Assembly: GCA_949358305.1 (NCBI GenBank)
Contig: OX442320.1
Span: 4,356,259 to 4,420,258 of the forward strand
Source of the DNA: Strigamia acuminata
Taxonomy: Eukaryota; Arthropoda; Chilopoda; Geophilomorpha; Linotaeniidae
Direction: 5' to 3'
Length of the DNA: 64,000 bases
The position numbers and the translations under genes were made by a program. The notes under the pieces were generated by a model. It was not told where the DNA came from. It made no database searches and worked only from the letters and a program-made list of their open reading frames with translations. Shown here piece by piece: positions 21,398 to 30,799 of the stretch (the stretch's first letter is position 1; each line of letters starts with the position of its first letter).

Positions 21398-22759
21398 ATG
21401 GACGACATGACGGGGAAGTTTAGTAGAATGGATGTGAAAGATAGTTCAGACGAGGACGACAACATTTCCGTTTGTTCGGGAGTTTCAACTCAGATGTTCG
21501 ACTTATACGACAGGCAGTCGGAGTTGGAACACTTGGATGCCCTAGCAGAAGAGGAGGACATTGCAACGGTTCCCATCAAACCATTGTCCGAACTGGTAAC
21601 ATTTAAGCGACCATTCTCCGAACGTAAAGAACTCGGTGCGCGGCCGAAAGTATATGACAAGCCCTTGACGCCGAAACAACTTAGCAAGATTGAGCGCCGA
21701 AAACGTTGTGAGCAGAGAAGACGAACTGCGGACACGGCGGAGAAGCGTGCGTTTACTGAAAAAGGACTGCAAGTCATCAAGAAGCAGGCTGAGAAGACAG
21801 TAATCCGAAATGAGAAGCGTCTTGCAGAGCTTAGAATTGAGCAGCGCTGTATGACCGAGGAAGTGAGGAAAAAAGGTCTGAAAGGCCTTGACGGACGGTT
21901 GGTCTTTGAAGCATGGTTTCGTGCGGCAGATAAATTGCTTCAGTATGAGGCCAAGATTAGACGCAATATCCAGCGTGCGAAAGCGCTCGGGCGGCGCGAG
22001 TACAAAGAAGACCCTTGTGTAATTTTGCCAAAACAATTGATACTTTATCGCGTTCGTTTACAAGGAGACCAACAGATGGAGGCGTTGGAAGCGACGGTAG
22101 CTTTTAGTTACCGACCAAAGCATGAAACAGCAATCACCATGTCAGATGACCCATCTATAATTATAACCAACAGGGAAATGGCGTCTCTTGGACACCTTGC
22201 ACCAGGTGAAAGGGCTTGGGTTCATCCAAGTGTGATTGATCATTATTTGCGAATGCTCGCAAAATTTAACGAACGAGTATGGGCAGTCAGAGTCGACTTT
22301 GTCGAAATGATACTAGATGCTAAGCGGTTCCCAGAAGCGTGGCGATGGATGAAGAAAACCCATGACCATTACGGGAAGTCAATTTGGATTTTTCTTATAC
22401 CGGAAATAGATCACTGGCAATTGTTTGTGGTCGATTGGACCAAATTTCCAACACAGGTAACGCTCTACGATCCGAGCGGGGTTCTCACTTTTAGTTGCCC
22501 TGCTTGGGAGCGAGTGCATAATTGTATTGTCGGAGCTGGAATGGTGTTTCCACGGGGCTATGAGAAGTGGGACCCGCCCCGCATGCAGCAGCTTGACGGC
22601 GACAGCTGCGGGCCCACTATCTTATATTTTGCCCGCCGATATATCGAAGACAGGGACAACATGCGCCATGGCCACCCGATCGATTTGCGCCAGCGTATAG
22701 TGTACGAGATCTTACACGAGAAGTTGATCCCATTCGAAAAGGAGGAAAACCAGCCTTAA
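21398..22759 (+). CDS. element 1 third ORF: Ulp1/SENP-like (C48) cysteine protease
   Basis: 453 aa, starting at ATG 21398. The N-terminal third is acidic then strongly basic and helical (about residues 85-200, probable coiled coil). The C-terminal ~200 residues match the Ulp1 fold signature: a W-x-HPSVIDHYLRML segment, then EIDHWQLFVVDW with His339, LYDPSG with Asp358, and MQQLDGDSCG with Gln398 and Cys404. Gln and Cys are six apart as in yeast Ulp1, so the full catalytic set is present. C48 enzymes cleave SUMO or related isopeptide bonds; adenovirus-type relatives mature capsids. Substrate here is unknown: host SUMO conjugates or the element's own Gag-Pol are both possible. It occupies the env position but has no signal peptide or membrane segment. 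Confidence 0.85.
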   Translation: MDDMTGKFSRMDVKDSSDEDDNISVCSGVSTQMFDLYDRQSELEHLDALAEEEDIATVPIKPLSELVTFKRPFSERKELGARPKVYDKPLTPKQLSKIERRKRCEQRRRTADTAEKRAFTEKGLQVIKKQAEKTVIRNEKRLAELRIEQRCMTEEVRKKGLKGLDGRLVFEAWFRAADKLLQYEAKIRRNIQRAKALGRREYKEDPCVILPKQLILYRVRLQGDQQMEALEATVAFSYRPKHETAITMSDDPSIIITNREMASLGHLAPGERAWVHPSVIDHYLRMLAKFNERVWAVRVDFVEMILDAKRFPEAWRWMKKTHDHYGKSIWIFLIPEIDHWQLFVVDWTKFPTQVTLYDPSGVLTFSCPAWERVHNCIVGAGMVFPRGYEKWDPPRMQQLDGDSCGPTILYFARRYIEDRDNMRHGHPIDLRQRIVYEILHEKLIPFEKEENQP

Positions 22760-23247
22760 TCGGACATTAAGTGTTGTGTGAAATTATTTTTTTGTGTATT
22801 ATTTATTTTGTATTATTCGTCAATGATGTGAGCCCAGGTGTACTGGAGCGAGCAGAGACATTATTTTTTTCTTATTATTTGAAGTTGATATTGTTTTTCT
22901 TAATTTTGTTATTGCTTTCATTTTCATTCACATTGAATGTAGTGTATATTATTTTTTTTGAATTATTAGTTTGTATAGAAAATAGGAAAACTGAAAAAAA
23001 AAAAAGTAATATAAGTGTAAAAATATCAAAAAGTGTTAATCTTGAAAGTGTATTTGTGTAATAATTGACATATGATTTTGAATTTTTGTAATTTGAAATT
23101 GTTTTTAGTAAATATTGTTTAAAGTATAAATTTTGTGAAAGTAAGCATGAATAACAGGGAATGAACTCATATATAAGCATGAACAACAAGGGAGTTTGTT
23201 TAGTTAAATAACTTGTTTTTGGGGTCCAAAAAGCTAAAGGAGGGGGC
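22760..23247. other. element 1 3' untranslated region and polypurine tract
   Basis: AT-rich non-coding sequence ending in the purine tract aaaggaggggg (about 23236-23246), one base before the 3' LTR. The tract would prime plus-strand DNA synthesis. Confidence 0.75.
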
Positions 23248-23763
23248 TGTTACGAGGTTGACGAGCGCACTGTGAACCAGTTGTCGCCACCTCGCTTCCG
23301 TAACTAAACGATTCGAATTAATGCTGTAAACCCTCACTAGAGTTCGCCTTAAGCGAATGATCTCATTAATTTACCCATTAAGTAATAGTAGAATCACCCA
23401 AGTTTACTTGGCTGATGAGGAGAACTGAAACGTCAGTTCATTCCGAGCTTTCATACCGAGAGGTTGTCGGGCAGTTACTGCCACGGCATCTTGAGGTTCT
23501 TCACCCACCAAAGTTATTCATGCTTACTAGATTTAAGATAGTTTTATAAGATTTAGTTTTAAGTTAATCTTTGGTTCATTTCAGATTGTATTTATGATTT
23601 AATAAACATACTGTTATATTTTAATAATAATACAATGAGCCCTCTTCATTCCTTCTTATTAGCAACACAGTAAATGTTAGTTTAACTTAATGCAATTACA
23701 AACCCCCAGTCTAATAATAAAGTATTTACGTGGTCAAACAGTAGTCAGTCTGGCCACGTAACA
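23248..23763 (+). repeat. element 1, 3' LTR (516 bp)
   Basis: Same length as the 5' LTR, two substitutions seen. In this copy the stem TTCGC-CTTAA-GCGAA is perfect; the 5' copy has one mismatch. Confidence 0.95.
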
Positions 23764-23767
23764 ATAT

Positions 23768-24180
23768 ATGTAAAAATGGATAAAATAAATCATTAAAAAC
23801 TAGGTAAAAATCATGAAAAACTGGGTTAAAATCGTAAAAAATCGTGAAAAACAAGATAAAAATTGTGAAAAACTCGGTAAATATCGTGTAAAATCGTGAA
23901 AAACGATAAAAATCATGTAAAATCGTGAAAAATAATGAAAAACCGGGTAAAAATCGTGTAAAATCATGTAAAACTGGGTAAAAATTATGTAAAATCATGA
24001 AAAACTGGGTAAAAATTATGTAATGTGAAAAACAGAGTAAAAATTGTGAAAAATCATGAAAAACTAGGTGAAAAGGGTAAAAATCGTGACAAACTGGGTA
24101 AAAATCGTGAAAGCCTCGGTAAAAATCGTCAAAAACTGTGTAAAAATCGTCAAAAATCGTCAAAAACTGGGTGAAAAGTC
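23768..24180. repeat. degenerate tandem repeat (aaaatcgtgaaaaactgggt)
   Basis: Repeated ~13-26 bp variants of aaaatcgtgaaaaactgggt, forming part of the interior of the DNA transposon at 12818-24350. The open frame on its minus strand is low-complexity. Confidence 0.7.
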
Positions 24181-24350
24181 TTGAAAAGCTTGTAAAAAAT
24201 CATGAAAATAAGCAGATTATGATTTTTCAAATTTTGATTATCATCTGATGATGTAAATTGCATCATTTCCTGTGACTGTTAAGTCAAATCAGTCAAATCA
24301 GTCAAATCAGTCATTTCAGTCAAATAATTCATTTGACTTTGAATGCACCT

Positions 24351-24515
24351 AATTTGAAATAGGCTTAAGTGAAATGAAAAGACGAGCAGGCAGATTGCTG
24401 GGGAAAGGTTAGTTTTTAATGGATACCAAATAGGATTACAAGAGACATCATGTTAAATTATGGAGATACATTTTCAATTTGTGATGTCAGGTATGGTTTT
24501 TAACTTCGTCTACTT
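24351..24515. repeat. truncated third copy of the segment flanking the knottin gene
   Basis: Matches 40107-40255 with several percent divergence (cgcttaagtgaaatgaaaag, ggggaaaggttagttttta, aacttcgtcta). The match ends exactly where the stop codon of the knottin gene begins in the other copies, so the gene itself is absent here and poly-A-like sequence follows. Confidence 0.65.
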
Positions 24516-24791
24516 TAAAAAAAAAAACATTTTTATGTAAATTTATTGTAAATATAAAAACAACATTTCCATCTGAAAGGAAACTGATTGGAAACATAAT
24601 ATTTCAAACAAAAGATTTACAACTTGTTGAAAATATAAGTTTTCATCTCTGGATTTACTATACATTTCCAGAAGTTTGGAAATATGTAATTATTTCCAAC
24701 ATATTTCCAACAAATTTCCTCATCATAGTAAATTCAACTTTTCCATATAAATTTTCAACTAAGAAATGTTTGTAAATTTGCTTTTTTTTCC
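24516..24791. other. no gene seen; AT-rich
   Basis: AT-rich sequence with short direct repeats of ggaaata/atttcca type. No coding support. Confidence 0.35.
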
Positions 24792-25583
24792 AGTGTACAT
24801 CCTGTATTGCACCAAAACCATCACTCTACGCACATTTGGTGTGCAGGACCAGAGAGCACATAAATACCCAAATTTTGGCGCTCTCGCTCACTCTCGACCA
24901 CATCACCAACAAGAACACAACATCACTGCTTCGAATAGGACCAAGACTCGATCTTCAAGTATTGATAGTGTTAGTTTGGTGAGTTGAGATTCATATTGCT
25001 GTTTCCAGGACCGCCACTGCCAGTTACACGCACTCAACACGAATCTCGGGTAACGCCCGAGAAAACCGCTCACTGTCGGTTATTGTGAGTCTCGTCGACT
25101 TGTTCCGAGATTCATCGTTGCTGGCACAGCACACACGCTTGTTCGTGAACCATCGTGGACAACTGCAGACCACCGAGAGCTTCCTCCGGAGTCTGTAGTT
25201 TAAACCATCGTACGAGCGGCGAAATTTGTCTCGGCGAGTCCGCCTCGCCATTTTGGTGTACGTGACAAACTTGGTTTGTTACGCGCCCAAATAGAAAGCC
25301 TTTGTTCAATAGCTCTCGTTATTTTCATCTTTCCTTTCCTTCATCATAATTATTAGTCAGAATAATTGTTAAGATCATTATATTTCTCATAATTATTGTA
25401 AATTCATCGAATAAAGTTATTGTGTTATTTTCATTCAATTCAAACTGCAGTTTTCCTTTAAATAAAATACCCCTAGACACTATTTTACAGGCAGCCGAGT
25501 ATAAGTCCTATTCAGGCCACCTCAATTGCGGATTGACCGGTAAAAGGTAAGTATTTACAGGTCAAATACCCGGAGTCGCAACA
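24792..25583 (+). mobile_element. possible solo LTR
   Basis: Promoter-like CATAAATA near 24859, GC-richer middle, AATAAA near 25413 and an end (GGAGTCGCAACA) like an LTR terminus. The left boundary (TGTACATCC) is a guess and no target duplication could be matched. No pol fragment is attached. Confidence 0.35.
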
Positions 25584-25841
25584 ATTTTTATATTTTTTTA
25601 TACATTTATATTTTGTATATATTTATCTTTTTTATATTTTTTTATACATTTATATTTTTGTATATTTATTTTTGTAAATTTTTTTGTATTTATTTTTTTT
25701 ATACTTTTATACATTTATATTTTTGTATATTTATTTTTGTAAATTTTTTTGTATTTATTTTTTTTTATATTTTTTATACATTTATATTTTTATATATTTT
25801 TATATTTTTTTTATACATTTATATTTTTGTATACTGTATAA
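25584..25841. repeat. AT-rich tandem repeat (~72-bp period)
   Basis: Repeats of tacatttatatttttgtata and gtaaatttttttgtattta. Similar AT-rich arrays lie at 37880-38330 and 41220-41365 inside related DNA elements. Confidence 0.75.
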
Positions 25842-26207
25842 GGGACCGTCCATAAATTACGTAACGCTGATTTTACGATTTTTAGACCCCCTCCCCCCCC
25901 TTGTAACAAGGTCGTAACAAATCCACAAACCCCCCCTAGAATATTAATATTACGTAACAAAAACTCACTACCCCCCCCCCCAAAAAAAAAATTTGATACC
26001 AGCTTATACTACAAAATTTTACACAAGTTTAAAATTTTTTACAAAAATTTAAAAAAAAATTCAAAAATTTTCACAAAAATTTTAAAAATGTTAAAATAAA
26101 TTTTGTTACGTAACATTATTAAGACCCCCCCCTCCCCGTCGTAACAACCCGTAACAAAATTTAAACCCCCTCCCCCCCCTCCAGGCGTTACGTAATTTAT
26201 GGACGGC
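25842..26207. mobile_element. MITE, 366 bp, TIR GACCGTCCATAAATTACGT
   Basis: Inverted ends GACCGTCCATAAATTACGT (left) and its near-exact complement (right), with ATAA on both sides (25838-25841, 26208-26211). The interior has C-runs and several GTAACAA motifs in both orientations, and no coding region. Confidence 0.75.
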
Positions 26208-26252
26208 ATAATAAAGACATACCGGTAATTGTAATATAAGTTAACAACACTT

Positions 26253-27842
26253 TGTGACGGTTACACTGTCATGCACTTTGTTAGTATAGGACGATTACTT
26301 CACCAATAGATGGCGCTGATGCGTTTTAGCGGTAAATTCAAATTTCGACAATTTTTGAGTGAATAAAATATAAATTACTATTTATATTTTATTCCACTGC
26401 AACTTTAGACACTTTTAAATACTTTTGGATGTTTAAAAACTAGTTGATTTATTTGTCACATAATTCTATTGAATTATGTGCAAACTCTACACCTGGTGAA
26501 GTCACCCCCCATCACCCACTGTGAGTTGGACTCCTTTTGGATTATAGTCAAAGGGACTTAATCCAAAATGTGTCCTGCGTATCCAGTTCCTGTAGTGGAC
26601 CTAGTAGAAGACTATGTCCTGAGTATCCACTTCCTATGATCTGGGATTGGATGGATTTGACTGCCCAGTGATCCCATTGGATCACTGAACAGCTATTCTC
26701 CTCACCGAGTATATATCCCCCTGCAAAACGGATATAGCTCGCTCTTGTTCTGTTTTTGTTTGATACTGATATTACTTGAGCACATATTATACTTCTCTGC
26801 GTTCCGACAATCCGTTGTAGAAATACTTTGTATTTAGTGTAAGTATCTAGAGTGGGTAGAAGACTCACAGACACACTGCCCGCCTCTTCATGCCAACATT
26901 CCGTTGTAGAAATGTTGTAACTAGAGTGAGTAATTCACAGACACATTTAAGTGTAGTATCTAGAGTGGGGTACAACCCACAGACGCACTCCCTCCAGCTT
27001 CATGCCAACATTCCGTTGTAGAGTGCAGAATCTAGAGTGGAGTAAAATTCACAGACGCATTGGTAATGTAGAATCTAGAGTGGAGTATTTATATTTCACA
27101 GACGCATTATCAGAGTAATCGACGCGGAGTAATTTCCCGGTTACTCTCCCGCCAGCCAGGACCGAGTGGAGTAATTTCCCGGCGATGGATAACCTTTCCT
27201 GCGAGATATTTCGATTCAATTCGTTATTGGTTTGACGGAACATTTAAGTCTAACTTAGATGTTGATTGCACTCGGGGCAAAAAATAGCTCGGCGCTATTT
27301 TAATATATTTTACTTATTTTCATAGTTTTAGTTAAGTTTGTGACTCTAAAATATCATGATTAATTCCATAGAATTAATATGAATATTTATTCTCACATTG
27401 TTACATCTCGCGGTAATTATTGATTACAACAATTATCTGCGATGCGATGTGTGTGACGATACAGAAAAGTCAACCGCACCTCTCGGATATAACCCACCCA
27501 GCCTAACCATTTACACGCCTTTTAGAACCAAACCCCGGACCATTTAGAAGCCAAAGCCATTCATAGATGACATCTTTTACGTCACAGCAATAAGACCGTT
27601 ACAAATTCTTATTGCATGACTGAAGCCTTCAAATGATATTATTTCAGGGCTTTTGCCAAACAACTGTATAGTTTAACTTCTCGTCATTTTAGCCACTTGT
27701 AGGCATAGTATTTATATAAGGTTCAAACCGGAATAAATGTTATATGTTTTGAGAAAACATCAGGTTTGCATATTTTACATTTTCACACAGATAGTTCACA
27801 CTTTAGTTTAGCAATTGCTATCTCCAGAAGGTAATCGTCACA
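26253..27842 (+). repeat. element 2, 5' LTR (1590 bp)
   Basis: Begins TGTGACGGTT and ends AATCGTCACA; TGTGACG and CGTCACA are inverted copies at the two ends. TATATA lies near 26711 and AATAAA near 27732. From about 26805 to 27110 a composite motif (tctagagtgg, gagta, ttcacagacgcat) is repeated about five times and catgccaacattccgttgta twice. Confidence 0.95.
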
Positions 27843-27844
27843 CG

Positions 27845-27862
27845 TGGAGGTTCCACCGAGAT
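27845..27862 (+). other. element 2, primer binding site (tRNA-Gln type)
   Basis: TGGAGGTTCCACCGAGAT begins two bases after the LTR and is the exact complement of the 3' end of animal tRNA-Gln as I remember it (…ATCTCGGTGGAACCT plus CCA). Confidence 0.75.
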
Positions 27863-28719
27863 AGGTTGCATTTTATCGAAGTGAACTCTGTGATCAAAGT
27901 GTAAATTGAAAAAATGAATTTTCTTGATTATTTTATATAGATATTATAATTAGAAAATTTCCGATTTTTCTCTATAAATTTACTGTGAAATATCCATTTG
28001 TTTTCAAAAAATTCTCATTATCTTTTGGAAATATCTGAATTCGAATTTTTGGATTATTTTGAAAAAAACTCATTATAATTCCGAATCTCTTACGAAAAAT
28101 CTATTATGATTTTATTGAGTTTCCCAGAATATTCAGCTATATTCTGGAAAATTTCGAAACCTTGAATTTTGATCAAAAAACGAATTTGACTAGAAATCCT
28201 GCTGACTGAAAAATAAAAAGTTAAAGTATTTTATTTTGCTGGTTAAAAACTTGACCAAGTTTCTATTGTTCTGTTTTCAATGTTTTTGATTATTATTTTA
28301 ATCTTTAACAAAGTAAAGAATGTGACAAAGAGAACCACTCACGATGCAGCTCGGAGTAGGTCATCCAGATGTGACATTGTTGAGAATTTCGGATTAGAAA
28401 TTATCAGGAATTTGTCAACATCGCCAATCACAGCAGACTGTCTTGACAAAGGAGATTTTCCGGAAGCTAGTTTGACAACCAATATTCAGCCACACTTGCT
28501 TTTCGACAGTGCGACCATCCAGTTGTGCCTTTGTGACCAGTGCCCGTTTGGACCATTCTTGACCACGCAATAGGACAGTTTTTCCGAAGCCACTTCAGTT
28601 TCAGCAGCTAAGGTTGTATTTTTTCAAATTATTTCTTAGTTTAATATTAAGCGTGTTACATTTACGCTAGTTCAGTTAAAGTTTATTTTTTCTTTTGTAC
28701 GTGTATTTCTTTGAGTATT
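27863..28719. other. element 2 leader
   Basis: About 860 bp of AT-rich untranslated leader before gag. A short open frame (28280-28573) has no recognised domain. The leader should contain the packaging signal. Confidence 0.5.
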
Positions 28720-30768
28720 ATGGCCCGTAGACCTGTAAGAGTTCGTGGAACACGAGGAAATCGTGGAGCACGACGACGTGGTGGTATGTGTGAAACACCA
28801 AGAGGAATTGTGGAGTCTGATCTAGAAAGCCAGGGGGAAGAGAATGTTCCTAGAGACGTTTCCAACCCAGGTAGTTCTCGAACGGATCCACTATCAGTCC
28901 CACATGATTTAGAAGTTTACTGTCGCCATTACCAATTGGAAGTGACGCAGTTTTCCTCTTTGTGTGAAGCTCAACAATACACGGCGAATAATCATCACGA
29001 GAGAAATCGTGTAATTACTCCCGATGTAGTTGTAACCAACGAACGAAGTGTTTCTGTAGATCGAACTGGCCCTCGTTCGCCGGCCACATATCGCTACCAG
29101 CAATTGCCTGGATGGCGAATGAATGTTGCTCGTGACGACAATGGGCAGTTAAATTCTTCACTATCTGTTCAACCTTCGATTCAGTTACCAACTAGTTCTT
29201 GGCGATCGAATTCGGCCGAAAGAATGGGAAATTCCGGACAAGGAAATATTTCGGCGCCAATTTCCCGAAATTTACCAAGTGCGACGGCTGTAAATAATAT
29301 TTTACCCGCTCCCACTGGGAATTTGAATGATTCTTTCAGAGTTCCACAGCCTCGAACTAATCTGTCGGTCCAACCAAGGGGGAGAAAGGAAAATTATCAA
29401 AATTTTCAATCTCACACCCAATCTGATGGAGATTTTAGGAATTATAGAAATTCCCGCTCTCAAGGTGGACGAGCTCCGCCGAGAAATCAACGATTTCCCG
29501 GAGCTCCTGGTGATCCTCGTGACTCCGATCCTAACTCGAGTAGTGACGAATCTCACGCTGGTGGAGGGGGAAATTATAACAATAATTTCCACCGACGTAA
29601 TAATTCTCGTTCTCCTCCGCCACCTGATAGACGCCAAAATTTTCGAGGAGAGCCAAATCCGCCACCCAGAGACCAAGAAAGTCGGTCTACACCCAATTCG
29701 AACTCTGCTTCTAATTTGTCGGACGAAAATGTAAAACAAATTATTCAGGGTTTAGTTGGTCAAATCCGAAGCCCGAGTAATCCCAGTCAGAATTTTGGAA
29801 AAGGAATCGAGATTCCTATTTTTGACGGGAAACAGACAGAGGTTGCGCGATTCCTTGAAATCGTCAAAGCTGTCGCACTCGGGAAAGGCATCCCTTTAGA
29901 CGACATGGTACACACTGCTGTACCTGGACGACTATTAGGCCATGCACAACGTTGGTTCCATAAGCAACGCCATACTTTTAACAGTTGGCGAACTTTCGAA
30001 GCCTCTTTTCTCGATTGTTTCGACCTCGTTCCACTTACAAGAGAAAGGCGACTTCTTAATGTAAAACAACGAGCCGACGAGTCACTTTATAGTTTTCTTC
30101 TGCGTTATACGCAAGAACAAGGTGAAGTGCCGCCAGGTGATAAAACTGGACGTGCGCAATTATTCGACAATTTAACTCAAGAAAGTTTCACGGCGTTATG
30201 TACACAAGGAATGTATGGTAACTTTACAGTAGATGACATTCTACAATATGTAGGAGCAAATCGCTCTAAGTTTGAAAGTTCTCAACTTGCAGCAAAATTG
30301 GAGTACGATAATCGAGAGAATCATCCTACTCCCAAACTTCACGAAAAATCTAAGATTTTTCCATCTAAAACTTCACTACGTTTAACGCAAACTCAAGATG
30401 AAGTTGAAAATGAAGACGAGTCGGAAAATGACGACTCAACTGACGATGGTTCAATGGAGCGATTATTTGCCGCCCAGTATGAAAAGACTACTGGAAAATG
30501 CTTTTTCTGTCACGAGCCTGGACATTTTAAAAGAGAATGTCCCGCCCTTGCCAAAAAATTAGCAGGGAAAACAGACTCGTTAAATTCAAATAAAAGATTT
30601 AACCACTCTGCTCCCAACCCCGAGTTTAAACGACCCAAACAAAATTGGGTTACGTCAGAAACTTTAGACTCCAAATTTACTGACTTCCAGAAAAACATGG
30701 TTGACCTGTTAATTAAGCATTTACCAGCAGCCACTGAGTCAGTCACTCCCGACGAGACAAAAAACTGA
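28720..30768 (+). CDS. gag: element 2 Gag
   Basis: 682 aa from ATG 28720. An Arg-rich N-terminus is followed by a long disordered Ser/Asn/Pro/Arg-rich region (to about residue 330), a capsid-like domain (about 360-560: PIFDGKQTEVARFLEI, AQRWFHKQ, LLNVKQRADESLYSFLLRY) and one CCHC zinc knuckle (Cys594, CFFCHEPGHFKREC) for RNA binding. It ends ACA-AAA-AAC-TGA. The disordered N-terminal half is longer than usual for Ty3/Gypsy Gag. Confidence 0.92.
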   Translation: MARRPVRVRGTRGNRGARRRGGMCETPRGIVESDLESQGEENVPRDVSNPGSSRTDPLSVPHDLEVYCRHYQLEVTQFSSLCEAQQYTANNHHERNRVITPDVVVTNERSVSVDRTGPRSPATYRYQQLPGWRMNVARDDNGQLNSSLSVQPSIQLPTSSWRSNSAERMGNSGQGNISAPISRNLPSATAVNNILPAPTGNLNDSFRVPQPRTNLSVQPRGRKENYQNFQSHTQSDGDFRNYRNSRSQGGRAPPRNQRFPGAPGDPRDSDPNSSSDESHAGGGGNYNNNFHRRNNSRSPPPPDRRQNFRGEPNPPPRDQESRSTPNSNSASNLSDENVKQIIQGLVGQIRSPSNPSQNFGKGIEIPIFDGKQTEVARFLEIVKAVALGKGIPLDDMVHTAVPGRLLGHAQRWFHKQRHTFNSWRTFEASFLDCFDLVPLTRERRLLNVKQRADESLYSFLLRYTQEQGEVPPGDKTGRAQLFDNLTQESFTALCTQGMYGNFTVDDILQYVGANRSKFESSQLAAKLEYDNRENHPTPKLHEKSKIFPSKTSLRLTQTQDEVENEDESENDDSTDDGSMERLFAAQYEKTTGKCFFCHEPGHFKRECPALAKKLAGKTDSLNSNKRFNHSAPNPEFKRPKQNWVTSETLDSKFTDFQKNMVDLLIKHLPAATESVTPDETKN

Positions 30769-30799
30769 TTCAGGGGGTTGTTCAAGTTGCCCAACCCCC
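30759..30799 (+). promoter_or_regulatory. programmed -1 frameshift signal, element 2
   Basis: Slippery heptamer A_AAA_AAC (30759-30765) is immediately before the gag TGA. After a 7-nt spacer comes a perfect 8-bp stem, GGGGGTTG (30773-30780) with CAACCCCC (30792-30799), closing an 11-nt loop. Sequence, spacing and frame all match the classical retroviral signal. Confidence 0.85.

Larger units (their letters stand above)
14262..23763 (+). mobile_element. LTR element 1: intact Ty3/Gypsy-type retrotransposon with a Ulp1-like third ORF
   Basis: Two 516-bp LTRs (TG...CA), flanked by the 4-bp duplication ATAT (14258-14261, 23764-23767). Order: LTR, PBS, gag, pol (PR-RT-RH-IN), third ORF, polypurine tract, LTR. 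LTRs differ at two positions by eye, so the insertion is recent. It sits inside a non-autonomous DNA transposon. Gag and pol have no internal stops, so it may be autonomous. Confidence 0.93.
12818..24350. mobile_element. DNA transposon split by LTR element 1
   Basis: Terminal inverted repeats AGGTGCATTCAAAGT are found at 12818 and, inverted, ending at 24350, with AAT on both sides (12815-12817 and 24351-24353). The uninterrupted site at 40107-40109 has a single AAT, which proves the insertion and its 3-bp target duplication. Without element 1 it is about 2.03 kb. Internal sequence has subterminal tgatgtaatttacatca-like motifs at both ends, a GC-rich 31-bp repeat and degenerate AT repeats, but no transposase, so it is non-autonomous. 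A 3-bp duplication fits several superfamilies; I do not assign one. Confidence 0.8.

Noticed and set aside
21398-22759. Envelope glycoprotein in element 1.
   Set aside because: No signal peptide, membrane anchor or furin-like site; the protease signature is clear.
24792-25583. Full-length LTR element.
   Set aside because: No second LTR, no gag or pol and no matching target duplication; kept only as a possible solo LTR.
25613-25917. Phe/Tyr/Ile-rich open frames in AT-rich arrays (also 38000-38356, 41163-41384).
   Set aside because: Low-complexity translation of AT repeats; no start context or conservation.
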